Virus record (IMG/VR): IMGVR_UViG_3300031741_000015
Span: 1 to 27,271 of that record
Source: a virus
Direction: 5' to 3' (one strand)
DNA: 27,271 nt
Below the pieces are notes generated by a model. That model was not told the origin of the DNA, did not search any database, and worked only from the letters and a program-made list of their open reading frames with translations. Positions 12,938 through 21,203 of this stretch are shown here, one piece after another (positions within the stretch are counted from its first letter, which is position 1; every line of letters begins with the position of its first letter). A program made the position numbers and the translations under genes.

Positions 12938-13918
12938 TTAATAATTAGAATCTATAGGTACTCCGGAAGAGAACTCGCTCTCATCAAAATCATTATCGTA
13001 AATCGGAATATTGATTTTAGAAACGTTATCTAACTCAAGTCTAATTAGATTGAAAGCAACTAAATTTTTAACATTCTTTCTATCGATGGAAAGATTATAT
13101 TTGCGTTTGGGGTTAATGCATATTGAGGTGGTTAGATCTATATATTGATAATCTAAAACATTCATCTTTGAGAATATTTCTGAATCCGGTAGTCCTGTAA
13201 AACCACTCAATCGATTTCCATTACCAAATTTAAAAAGATCGTGAGATTGTTTAATGACATCTCTAGCTTTTAAATTAGAAGCACTGATATTAGATATCGC
13301 GTATAGATACAGTAAAGAAATTATCCCATCGTAATTACTTGAGAAAGTAAACTTATCTTCAACTACTTGAGTGTCGATCAATTTTAATATGATATGTTTA
13401 AGTTGTATTTTCTCATCTAAAGATAACGCAGTCCTGTTTGTAGTTATTTTAGGTCCTAGACTTAATCCTCTAGGATCGTAGTCTAAAATGCCATTAGCGA
13501 ATAAAGATCTCTTTGCGTTATTAGCATATAGGATTCTATCATCGTCGGTAGTGCTTTTAAGAATAAGGCAAATATCTTCATATACCACACTATCAAACTT
13601 ATAAAAAGCGTTAGTGACTGGAATTAAAATTTTAGATATTTTTTTAGCGATGGAGAATGTGATAAAGTTATCTAATTCGTTTTTATAAACTTCAATCAAT
13701 TTTCTATGGTGTATATTGATATTTTCATAATATAGACCACCAGCAATATTATAATTTTGAAGATATACTTCTAAAAGAGTATTCGATATCTGCGGTCTAA
13801 AATTAGCAAGAGCTTGAACTGTAAAAATATTGAGAAGAGCTTTAGTGTCTGTTATTTCTTTGTAGTTAGTCTTACTATCTTTTTCTATAAGATCTCCTAG
13901 AATTCGTAAATTGAACAT
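12938..13918 (-). CDS. Unrecognised 326-aa virion-type protein
   Basis: The last gene of a three-gene minus-strand operon that starts at 16006. AGGAG lies before the ATG. The protein is a mixed alpha/beta soluble protein without membrane segment, signal peptide or catalytic motif. The N-terminal 110 residues look helical, and the C-terminal 60 have the Asn/Ile-rich beta character of tail proteins. It starts 10 bases after the upstream stop. Placement with two other large proteins, facing a wedge-like gene across a shared promoter, suggests a head or tail component. No homologue can be named. Confidence 0.7.
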   Translation of the reverse strand: MFNLRILGDLIEKDSKTNYKEITDTKALLNIFTVQALANFRPQISNTLLEVYLQNYNIAGGLYYENINIHHRKLIEVYKNELDNFITFSIAKKISKILIPVTNAFYKFDSVVYEDICLILKSTTDDDRILYANNAKRSLFANGILDYDPRGLSLGPKITTNRTALSLDEKIQLKHIILKLIDTQVVEDKFTFSSNYDGIISLLYLYAISNISASNLKARDVIKQSHDLFKFGNGNRLSGFTGLPDSEIFSKMNVLDYQYIDLTTSICINPKRKYNLSIDRKNVKNLVAFNLIRLELDNVSKINIPIYDNDFDESEFSSGVPIDSNY

Positions 13919-13928
13919 TTAACCTCTC

Positions 13929-14921
13929 CTATATTTTCTGTTCGAATGCTGCTATTTCGCGTTTGCGTTTAGAAATCATTTCTTCGTATGCTTTTATGAC
14001 TTTTTTAAGTTGGATTATTCGAGGATCGTCATCTGGAATATCAGCCATCTGTAATTTATATAATTCTATTTGAGAATCTAACCAATCTCTTTCTTCCACC
14101 TGAATATTATAAAAGAAATTCTGCATCCTGTTCCATCCGCTACCTAGAACTTTGAAAGGATTAGGTACAGCAACAAAAAAGTCTAAATACTGAACTAGAC
14201 CTTTAGTATCAGGTCCTGTTGAGACATAATCTAAATTGGACTTATCATCGCTGTTGAGTAAAAGATAATCAGTATTGAGAGCTTTCATTTTAGCTATGGT
14301 CTGAAAGAACGACACAGGTCCCGTGTTATTAAAAATATCATTTACCATTCTAGCGAACTCATCTAGATTTCCTTTAAGGAAGAAGCTTTTATACTTAGGC
14401 TGTTTTATTATAGCTTCTATCTTATCGTTTAAGATAAGATTGATTAGATAAGTACTAAATGTCGATATGATTCTACTCTCATCAAGTAGCCCTAAGAGAA
14501 CAATATACGATAATTTTAAATTATGGATGTTTATTGTTTTTACAGGTATCAGGGTGTCTATTTTAGAATGGAAAGTGTCTAGTAAGTTTACGAATATTTT
14601 ATTAATTTCCATAACAGAAGATAATGGGGAATTACCTTCAGCAGCTTGAGGTTTTCTATCTAACTTATTAAGAAGAGCTTTGTATATTTTTTCTCCTTCT
14701 CCACCAACCCCTGGAGTTTTTAATCTTTTTTTAATTTCTTTTATTATACTAGAACCTTCAAAAGGCTCATCTAACTTTTCATATGTGGAAATAACTAATC
14801 TATGGAAATTTATTCTAGTTCCAATATCCTCTTTGATATTAGACTTTGTAATAGTTCCATTAAGAAGTCCTTCTTTATATTTATCAATGAATTTTTTATT
14901 AACTGTATTTAGTGAAGCCAT
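13929..14921 (-). CDS. Unrecognised 330-aa virion-type protein with C-terminal coiled coil
   Basis: Middle gene of the minus-strand operon, starting 11 bases after the upstream stop, with AAAGGA before the ATG. Most of it looks alpha-helical. Residues about 135-170 form a hydrophobic helix pair that could be buried core rather than membrane. The final ~50 residues are charged with repeating Leu/Ile and look like a coiled coil, often used for assembly. A Gly-rich turn, P-G-V-G-G-E-G-E, lies at 70-77. No family recognised; a structural or assembly role is inferred from the neighbourhood only. Confidence 0.7.
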   Translation of the reverse strand: MASLNTVNKKFIDKYKEGLLNGTITKSNIKEDIGTRINFHRLVISTYEKLDEPFEGSSIIKEIKKRLKTPGVGGEGEKIYKALLNKLDRKPQAAEGNSPLSSVMEINKIFVNLLDTFHSKIDTLIPVKTINIHNLKLSYIVLLGLLDESRIISTFSTYLINLILNDKIEAIIKQPKYKSFFLKGNLDEFARMVNDIFNNTGPVSFFQTIAKMKALNTDYLLLNSDDKSNLDYVSTGPDTKGLVQYLDFFVAVPNPFKVLGSGWNRMQNFFYNIQVEERDWLDSQIELYKLQMADIPDDDPRIIQLKKVIKAYEEMISKRKREIAAFEQKI

Positions 14922-14932
14922 GATTTCCTTTC

Positions 14933-16006
14933 TTAATACCTTGGTAGATTATTTCTTGCTAAAGACGTGACTATATCTTTTAAGCTATCGTCTTTTCCTT
15001 GAGTATCCGCTCCTTTAGAAATAGCGTTAAACGTATACTCCCCAACTTCATCTAATCCGCTGAAATATATTTTGACTAGATTATACATACTGTCCACGAT
15101 AACCAGCATCATGGTGAATGATTCTTTAAAGAATTTATTTCTAACTGCAGTATTATTAAAATTTAAATTAAGAGACCTGCATGTTTCCGAAAAAGTAATA
15201 TCACTCATTACAACTAGAGTATTGGCGCTATTGGCATGGCGTTCTCCACCAGCTAGGAATTTAATATTACCTTTCACCCAAGTACTTAATGAACTATGTT
15301 TTTTTCTTACCAATCCAGCTAGAACTCCACTTCTATCATTTACGATAGCTTTTTGTTCTTTTTTAAGAAGGTCTACTGCCATTATATAATCTTTAAGGTA
15401 TCTAATAGATCCCGATTTCGCTTGTAGTCTTCTTATATGAGTAGGTAGCTGTAAATTAAGATTGATGAATCCTCTCATAGTTTCGGATGTTAATATATAA
15501 GGAACTAGTTGAACATATAGAATTACCGGAACTTGTTGTACTTTACCATCAGTGCCCCCAGGGACAGTTATGTTAACTTCTATAACTCTACCAGCGAATA
15601 GTTTTTGAGCTTTCGGTTCTAGGGTTATGACAGACGCTTCCATACTAACGATAGGCGCGTCTAGATCTCCAAAATACTTATCGACGTCCGATACGATATC
15701 GACATATGATTCAGTAGCTACTACACTTAAAAGATCTCTAACTGACCTAGTAGAACTTATATAGTTTTGCATATTGAGAGCAACTAATATATAACCAATA
15801 CACATCTGATTTAGAAACGTAGCTAAGTTCTCAGTTATTTCTTCATTCACTAGAGTATCTTCAACATAAAGCCTATTACTTACTATAGTGTCTTTAACGT
15901 ATTCGGGTAAGCTAGTCATTGCACCCTGTTGGACTAAGTTTACTACTTTCGCAATGCCGGCTAAAGTATGCCCCGTTCCCCTAACCGCTCCTTTTACGCT
16001 TGCCAT
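14933..16006 (-). CDS. Unrecognised 357-aa virion-type protein
   Basis: First gene of the minus-strand operon. The frame is open up to 16039, but the ATG at 16006 is chosen because AAAAAAGGAG lies just before it. The N-terminus (MASVKGAVRGTGHT...) is basic and Gly/Ala-rich, like phage structural proteins that interact with other virion parts. Residues about 130-190 are beta-rich (I-T-L-E-P-K-A, V-P-V-I-L-Y-V-Q-L-V-P), and the C-terminal third is helical. No enzyme motif is seen. It is transcribed divergently from the gene at 16093, from a shared AT-rich region, so the two blocks are probably expressed at the same stage. Confidence 0.7.
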   Translation of the reverse strand: MASVKGAVRGTGHTLAGIAKVVNLVQQGAMTSLPEYVKDTIVSNRLYVEDTLVNEEITENLATFLNQMCIGYILVALNMQNYISSTRSVRDLLSVVATESYVDIVSDVDKYFGDLDAPIVSMEASVITLEPKAQKLFAGRVIEVNITVPGGTDGKVQQVPVILYVQLVPYILTSETMRGFINLNLQLPTHIRRLQAKSGSIRYLKDYIMAVDLLKKEQKAIVNDRSGVLAGLVRKKHSSLSTWVKGNIKFLAGGERHANSANTLVVMSDITFSETCRSLNLNFNNTAVRNKFFKESFTMMLVIVDSMYNLVKIYFSGLDEVGEYTFNAISKGADTQGKDDSLKDIVTSLARNNLPRY

Positions 16007-16040
16007 GGAAAAACTCCTTTTTTGATTTAAAAAAAACATA

Positions 16041-16066
16041 TTATATAATATTTTAATATATAAGAT
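16041..16066. promoter_or_regulatory. Divergent AT-rich promoter region between two structural operons
   Basis: Between the starts at 16006 (minus) and 16093 (plus) lies a run built from ATTATATAATA and AATATATAAG. Both strands therefore carry TATA-type boxes at suitable distances (about 35 bases to each gene). These boxes differ from the TATATTA(C/T) group of the accessory genes, so a different, perhaps late, promoter class is possible. Confidence 0.4.
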
Positions 16067-16092
16067 GTTTAATCATAAATAGGAGGAAAGCT

Positions 16093-17196
16093 ATGAGTGA
16101 GGAAACAGTACCGGATCTAACTAAGAAACAAAAACTAGATCTCATGAAGGAAGCCGTTAAGAAAATAGGAGAATTTTCTTTTAGATCTAGCGGTAGTGGA
16201 GGGTTGAATAATCAATTTCAAAACTTTTTCACCGGAATAGATAAATTTAAAAGGAATATGCTTTCTCCAAACTCAGAGCATAGTGGAATGACTTTTATTA
16301 CTAGACCTAAACTCAACCTCACATCGTCAGCTTTGAGACAATCTAGTAAGATGTTAGCTCTAGACACCCAGGATGTCTCAGACGTACAGTTTATGATAAG
16401 ATGCCTTTTAGATACTAGATTCGCTAGAAAAGAACTTTTAAGTAAAGCTGGACAATCACCATTGTTAGATATGAGAAATCCATTCAATATACCTTTATGT
16501 AACGCTCTAGTGGGAGTATCGGGATGGCCCGATATAGTATTAGAAACTAACACAACAGAAGGTGGTTTCCATAGCGAGGACCAGACAGTACCTATAGGAT
16601 CTGATAATCTAAATAAGACTTATGATTTAACTTTAACTTTCGAGGATATTCAAGGTGGGGTGATAGCGTCGATATTTGACTTTTGGTTAGAGAGTATGAG
16701 GTGTCTCGTTAAAGGAATAATGATCCCTTATAAAGAAGATATAGATGAGAATAGATTATGCTTTACTGTTTCTATTTACCGATTCGTTTTAGATCCAACT
16801 CTAAAATATGTTGTTAAGTATGCTAAAGCTACTGGATGTTATCCCATATCTCTCCCAACTGGAGGATTTTTTAATGTTAATGAGAACGAAGTAACTAAAG
16901 CCGATTGCGCTAAATTTTCTATTCCATTCAAAGTTAATAAAATAGAATATAACAAACCTGAAGTATTAAGAGATTTTAATACCTTAGTTGAAAGATATAG
17001 TCCAAGAGAAGCTACCGAGGATACCATGGAAGCTAGTATTTCTTTATTAAATGCTACAAATATAATCCCTATTGCACCACAATGGAATTGGATAGGTGTT
17101 CCTTACATCTATACATCCGAAAAAGAACGCGGTATTCAATTACAATATAGACAACTTAGAACCGAAGAAGAAAGAGATATAGAGGACGGATTATGA
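16093..17196 (+). CDS. Putative tail or virion structural protein, 367 aa
   Basis: Starts behind TAGGAGGAAAGCT and overlaps the next gene by four bases (ATGA). The N-terminal ~60 residues are Ser/Gly/Asn-rich and probably flexible. A central beta-rich part (about 150-290) includes L-T-L-T-F-E-D-I-Q-G-G at 180-190 and an I-S-L-P-T-G-G-F-F-N segment near 255. A tail-tube-like or baseplate fold is possible from this pattern, but I could not match a named family. No catalytic or membrane motif. Its translational coupling with the wedge-like protein strongly suggests that both belong to the tail or baseplate. Confidence 0.7.
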   Translation: MSEETVPDLTKKQKLDLMKEAVKKIGEFSFRSSGSGGLNNQFQNFFTGIDKFKRNMLSPNSEHSGMTFITRPKLNLTSSALRQSSKMLALDTQDVSDVQFMIRCLLDTRFARKELLSKAGQSPLLDMRNPFNIPLCNALVGVSGWPDIVLETNTTEGGFHSEDQTVPIGSDNLNKTYDLTLTFEDIQGGVIASIFDFWLESMRCLVKGIMIPYKEDIDENRLCFTVSIYRFVLDPTLKYVVKYAKATGCYPISLPTGGFFNVNENEVTKADCAKFSIPFKVNKIEYNKPEVLRDFNTLVERYSPREATEDTMEASISLLNATNIIPIAPQWNWIGVPYIYTSEKERGIQLQYRQLRTEEERDIEDGL

Positions 17197-20100
17197 CAAC
17201 ACCTATAAACTACTTAGAAAAATATAGAGACCCTCTTAATATACAAACACTCTATTTATCAACTCTAGAAGAGAAGATTACCAACGGAGCATCTATAGGA
17301 GACACTAATAACGTTTTTTCATTCTGTGTTGAGATGAATTCTTACTTATCTGGGCATTTTATGAATGAAATAGCAAATAACTTTGCCCCACTTTATTCCA
17401 GCAGAGCTCAAACATCAGAAGATTTATATAAGCATTTAGCAGATAATGAATATATTGGATTATTCTATACTCCAGCGTCTTGTTCTTTAGAGATAGTTAT
17501 GGATGCCCAATATTTAATAGCGAATGCCGAATCGTTTAACGAGTATTATAAAAAAGTTGTTATTCCCAAAGAATCTACTTTTAATTTAAGCGAATTTAAG
17601 TTCGGAATATACTACCCTATAGAGATACGAATTAATAAATTCACCAATACTTTTCAAATAGCTTATGATGGAGTCACTTATGGGGTTAATCCTTTACACA
17701 CACTATCTCAAAACACCATCAATCACAAAATTATAAATTTTAAAGGACTAGAGTTACTATCTTTCAATATACCAATATACCAATTTGAAACAGAAACTAT
17801 TATAGAAGAGCTAATTTCTCAAACTGGTTTCGTTAAAGCTTTCGATTACACTACTAATTTCTACGCTATCCGTATTTTTAATTTCACGGCTAACTCGTGG
17901 GTCGAGATCAAGAAAACTTTTTCAGATCAGATCTATGACCCAACTACATTAACCGCTAAGGTATCTCTACAGATACAGCTCAATAAAGTTAATGTAATCA
18001 TTCCGCAGATTTATTTTACAGAGGGGTTGATAGGGACTAAATTGAAAATAGTCATATATTCTACATTAGGAGCTATCGATGTAGATACTACTGAAATACC
18101 ACTGAACGACGTGTCCGTACTATTCCAGAGTACAGATGCTTCAGTGATACCATACTCATCTATTTTCAATACTATTCAAACTCTAGATGTTTATCCAGCT
18201 TCAACTAGAATACTTGGAGGAGCTAATGGATATACTTTTGAACAGCTTCAGGAAAGAGTTGTTAATAATAGTTTCTATAATAAGGTTTTAATAACCCCTA
18301 AAGATATAGATGTTTGGTTTGGTAGTAACGGATTTAAATCTTTTCAATACCAGAACGGTATGTTAAATAGGGTTTATTACTGCCTAAAGAATTTTACAGA
18401 CACCTTAGGGGAGACTATTCCAGCAGCGATGCTACCTGCCTATTTTACAATAGAGAATTTAACTAATACTAAGACTATAATGAATAATGGAGATGGTACA
18501 TATACGGTCTTGCCTAATACATTATATCTATATAGTGTAGCTAACAATACAACTATCCCACTAACCAATGCTGAACTAGACGCTTTCTCAAAATTATCTA
18601 AAACTCAGCTGGTTTCTGCTTTGAATAATAATATTTATTTAAGGTCTACGTTATTTACTAAAGTCAATACTAATAGTCAATTCCCATATGCCAGCAGCTA
18701 TAGTCTAGATAGTCCAGAAATAACAGAAACAACATTGATAGCTGAGAATATAGAAATGAATACTCAGTTAACTGTCGTGTCAAGTGTTATTGCGAATAGC
18801 CCTAACTATACAGGATATCAAATTACACTTACAGTGCAGAGAACCGAAGATTTAATAAAAATAGCTCCAAACAATTTTGTAATTTATATATGCATCAATT
18901 ATCAAAATAAGACTTATTATACTACAGCTACCCATATTGGAAAAACAGCAACTGGTTTAGATCTTTACACGGTAGATCTAACTACTCAATTTATAATAAA
19001 CGAACGGAAAGAGATTCTGATTAATAACTTATCTGTTAAAAACAAAGGGACTTTAGGACCGATCCCTTTAAGTTTCACAATAGATATCGTTTCTCTTATT
19101 AATAAGCGGGTTCTACCAAAAGGGTATGTTAGTAATGAGGGAGGGATGAGGCAAGATCTTCCAGCGAATCAATATGTCGATTATATTGCTTTAGCCGAAC
19201 AATCGTTAAATATTGAATTAGGACAATCAGTAACTGCTGTTTTCAATAAAGTAGACCTATCGTATACCGATTTGATATACGCAACCTATCAGACAACCAC
19301 GTATGGAGTCTATTCTGAGAACATCATTAAGGAAGATAGTAAAGGGATCCCAATATATACAAGATCAGTTGTATCAATAGGTTCGCAAGTTTTCACATGC
19401 GTTTTAGGAAGCTCAATAGCCACACCTAAGAACATAGCTATACTTAAACCTGGGTATATAATAACAGGATCATCTTTTAAAGATTACACTTATATAACAG
19501 AAGTCGGCACCACGACTGTAACCTTAAGCGCACCATCGTCAGCGACTGGAAGTTTTACAGTTGCTATCAGTAACGTTGTTATTACTTTAGAATATTCACA
19601 CCTGATAGGTGAATGGGTTTTTGGAAAGACTGAAGTCAATACATATCAAGCTACGTTAATATCAGGAAATGCTATTATAAATCTTAATAGTGTAGTCGGT
19701 ATTGCAGTCGGGATGAAAATATCAGGACAGAATATTCCAATTAACGCATCGGTTCTGACAATAACCTCTACTGGAATAACGGTAAGTAATGCTCCGAAGT
19801 CATCTGGGTCTTTCCCAGTTCAGATAGGTATCCCTCTAGTGGTGCATGCCAAAGGAGACAACATTCTAGATAATGAGGGAAATCCTATTATTACGGGAAA
19901 ACGTAATGAAGTATTCTATGTTGATAAAATTTTAACAGATGCTAAGTTGTATTATCTAACCGGATTCTCCTCAATGAACTATACTAAAATCGTTGGAGAT
20001 CTTTTAGAGACTTACTGTACCGTAACTGCTACTCTTAAGAGTCAGTTATTAGAAAACACAGAAGTTTATTACCAACCGATTAGATCTTTAGGTAATGCCA

Positions 20101-20483
20101 ATTTTTTAATAGACGGAACCACAACAGTTTCGCTACCTCTAGAATTAACTTTACAATTAAAGATATATGTATTCGACTTCGTCTATGAAAACGCAATACT
20201 TCTAGAAAGGATAAGTAAAACCTGTATTACTCTAGTGGGGAAAGCTCTAGAGCAATCTCCATTCTCATTAACTGATATATCTAATATCATTAAAAAAAAA
20301 CTACCAGAGTATATTAAATATATCGATGTGTTAGGTATCGATAATAACATTACGCTACAGACAATCATAAGTAGTGAAGATAATACTTTTCCAATAATAA
20401 AAAGAGTTTTAGAATTAGATAGTGAAGAAAATATAATAATGACAAAAGCTCTAAAAATTGAATATATTTCTATTCAGCAATAA
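17193..20483 (+). CDS. Putative baseplate wedge protein (T4 gp6-like)
   Basis: A 1096-aa protein, by far the largest here, overlapping the upstream gene as ATGA. It is beta-rich throughout. The C-terminal part from about 960 (long helical segment, then S-L-T-D-I-S-N-I-I-K-K-K-L and a final strand) is of the kind seen at the end of T4 gp6/gpJ-type wedge proteins; this is a resemblance by architecture and context. Between about 735 and 880 it carries two related ~60-residue units. Each has the pattern x-G-x-x-I-(T/S)-G-x-x-(I/F)-x, a T-V-T-L-S- or T-V-S-type strand, and a Ser/Gly turn followed by F-(T/P)-V. Such units are common in tail fibres. T4 gp6 is 660 aa, so this one is much larger. Confidence in virion role high, in wedge identity moderate. 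Confidence 0.6.
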   Translation: MTTPINYLEKYRDPLNIQTLYLSTLEEKITNGASIGDTNNVFSFCVEMNSYLSGHFMNEIANNFAPLYSSRAQTSEDLYKHLADNEYIGLFYTPASCSLEIVMDAQYLIANAESFNEYYKKVVIPKESTFNLSEFKFGIYYPIEIRINKFTNTFQIAYDGVTYGVNPLHTLSQNTINHKIINFKGLELLSFNIPIYQFETETIIEELISQTGFVKAFDYTTNFYAIRIFNFTANSWVEIKKTFSDQIYDPTTLTAKVSLQIQLNKVNVIIPQIYFTEGLIGTKLKIVIYSTLGAIDVDTTEIPLNDVSVLFQSTDASVIPYSSIFNTIQTLDVYPASTRILGGANGYTFEQLQERVVNNSFYNKVLITPKDIDVWFGSNGFKSFQYQNGMLNRVYYCLKNFTDTLGETIPAAMLPAYFTIENLTNTKTIMNNGDGTYTVLPNTLYLYSVANNTTIPLTNAELDAFSKLSKTQLVSALNNNIYLRSTLFTKVNTNSQFPYASSYSLDSPEITETTLIAENIEMNTQLTVVSSVIANSPNYTGYQITLTVQRTEDLIKIAPNNFVIYICINYQNKTYYTTATHIGKTATGLDLYTVDLTTQFIINERKEILINNLSVKNKGTLGPIPLSFTIDIVSLINKRVLPKGYVSNEGGMRQDLPANQYVDYIALAEQSLNIELGQSVTAVFNKVDLSYTDLIYATYQTTTYGVYSENIIKEDSKGIPIYTRSVVSIGSQVFTCVLGSSIATPKNIAILKPGYIITGSSFKDYTYITEVGTTTVTLSAPSSATGSFTVAISNVVITLEYSHLIGEWVFGKTEVNTYQATLISGNAIINLNSVVGIAVGMKISGQNIPINASVLTITSTGITVSNAPKSSGSFPVQIGIPLVVHAKGDNILDNEGNPIITGKRNEVFYVDKILTDAKLYYLTGFSSMNYTKIVGDLLETYCTVTATLKSQLLENTEVYYQPIRSLGNANFLIDGTTTVSLPLELTLQLKIYVFDFVYENAILLERISKTCITLVGKALEQSPFSLTDISNIIKKKLPEYIKYIDVLGIDNNITLQTIISSEDNTFPIIKRVLELDSEENIIMTKALKIEYISIQQ

Positions 20484-20512
20484 AAAAAAGAAGGATGAGC
20501 CAGGAGACTCAT
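20483..20512 (-). terminator. Leftward terminator of the HD-domain gene
   Basis: ATGAGTC and GGCTCAT (7 bp with one G-U) enclose a four-base loop at 20495-20512 on the minus strand, followed after CCTTC by a run of seven to eight Ts. It lies two bases after the HD gene stop, between two convergent genes. The T-run overlaps the end of the wedge-like gene. Confidence 0.5.
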
Positions 20513-20513
20513 T

Positions 20514-21089
20514 TTACGATCCAAGAAACTGGTCCAACTCCGACACATCCGATTCAATGATCGGGTTAAATTTGTCATCTAGGGTTTTTTCAGTCTCAGG
20601 GAAAAAGGTACGGCGTCCATACATTCCGATGCTGTACTTGTTTGACAAGTGAGCGTGAGCTTCCGTTAGAGCTTCGGCATGAGGTGATCCAAAGACTTCT
20701 CTTTGATACTCATACGATCTCTTGAACGGGTTCTCGGAGGAAGCCCTATCAGCATCGGATATTATCTTTGCTAATAGTGTGCGAGGTTGTCCATTGCTTG
20801 CGCGATGCTGTTTTACGGCATGAGCAACTTGTAGAACCTGCGAGGGCGATAGCGCTAATGAAAGACTTTTATCACTGAGTACATATCTAGCAGATGCGGC
20901 TTCGTGCCCGTCTCTACCGAATAGTAAACCAATATCGTGATAGATAGCCGCTATCTTTACAAGGACAATATCTTTTTTGAGATATATGTTTCCAAGCATG
21001 ATAGCATATTTCAAGACAGCTAAAGCGTGTACCCTATTATGGGCGGCGTCGAACGTATCGTACGTCTTTAATACTCTTTCAAAGTCCAT
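20514..21089 (-). CDS. HD-domain phosphohydrolase
   Basis: A 191-aa HD-superfamily protein, expected to be a metal-dependent hydrolase of nucleotides or other phosphate esters. Ligand residues are visible as H-N-R-V-H (H17 or H21), the H51-D52 pair within I-Y-H-D-I-G, H62, H90, H95 and S-D-A-D (D112/D114). Substrate cannot be told; nucleotide pool changes or degradation of signalling nucleotides are both possible. The start at 21089 has AAGGAG. The gene stands alone, with its own promoter-like region and terminator. Base composition differs from the neighbours: a sampled 60-base line (20761-20820) has 27 G/C, against 13 in a line of the next gene (22081-22140). This fits recent gain from a less AT-rich genome. 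Confidence 0.85.
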   Translation of the reverse strand: MDFERVLKTYDTFDAAHNRVHALAVLKYAIMLGNIYLKKDIVLVKIAAIYHDIGLLFGRDGHEAASARYVLSDKSLSLALSPSQVLQVAHAVKQHRASNGQPRTLLAKIISDADRASSENPFKRSYEYQREVFGSPHAEALTEAHAHLSNKYSIGMYGRRTFFPETEKTLDDKFNPIIESDVSELDQFLGS

Positions 21090-21130
21090 AAATAGTCTCC
21101 TTAATTGTTATTAATATAATTATACAATAG

Positions 21131-21141
21131 AAGAATATATA
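21131..21141 (-). promoter_or_regulatory. AT-rich promoter-like box for the HD gene
   Basis: The minus strand reads TATATATTCTT 42 bases upstream of the HD gene start, directly after the T-run of the preceding terminator. It resembles but does not match the TATATTA(C/T) boxes. Confidence 0.35.
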
Positions 21142-21144
21142 TTT

Positions 21145-21200
21145 AAAAAAAAAAGAACTACACACTAAGAGTATCCTCTATATTGAGGATACTCTTAGTG
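21145..21200 (-). terminator. Terminator of the 517-aa gene, 16-bp perfect stem
   Basis: CACTAAGAGTATCCTC and its exact reverse complement enclose a six-base loop at 21163-21200, three bases after the stop of the gene at 21204. On the minus strand a ten-T run follows after eight bases. Strong stem and nearby T-run make this a convincing intrinsic terminator. Confidence 0.75.
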
Positions 21201-21203
21201 ATT

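Noticed and set aside
15072-15389. Plus-strand open frame of about 105 codons opposite the 357-aa gene
   Set aside because: It lies wholly inside a better supported gene, has no ribosome site, and its composition is that of an antisense shadow.
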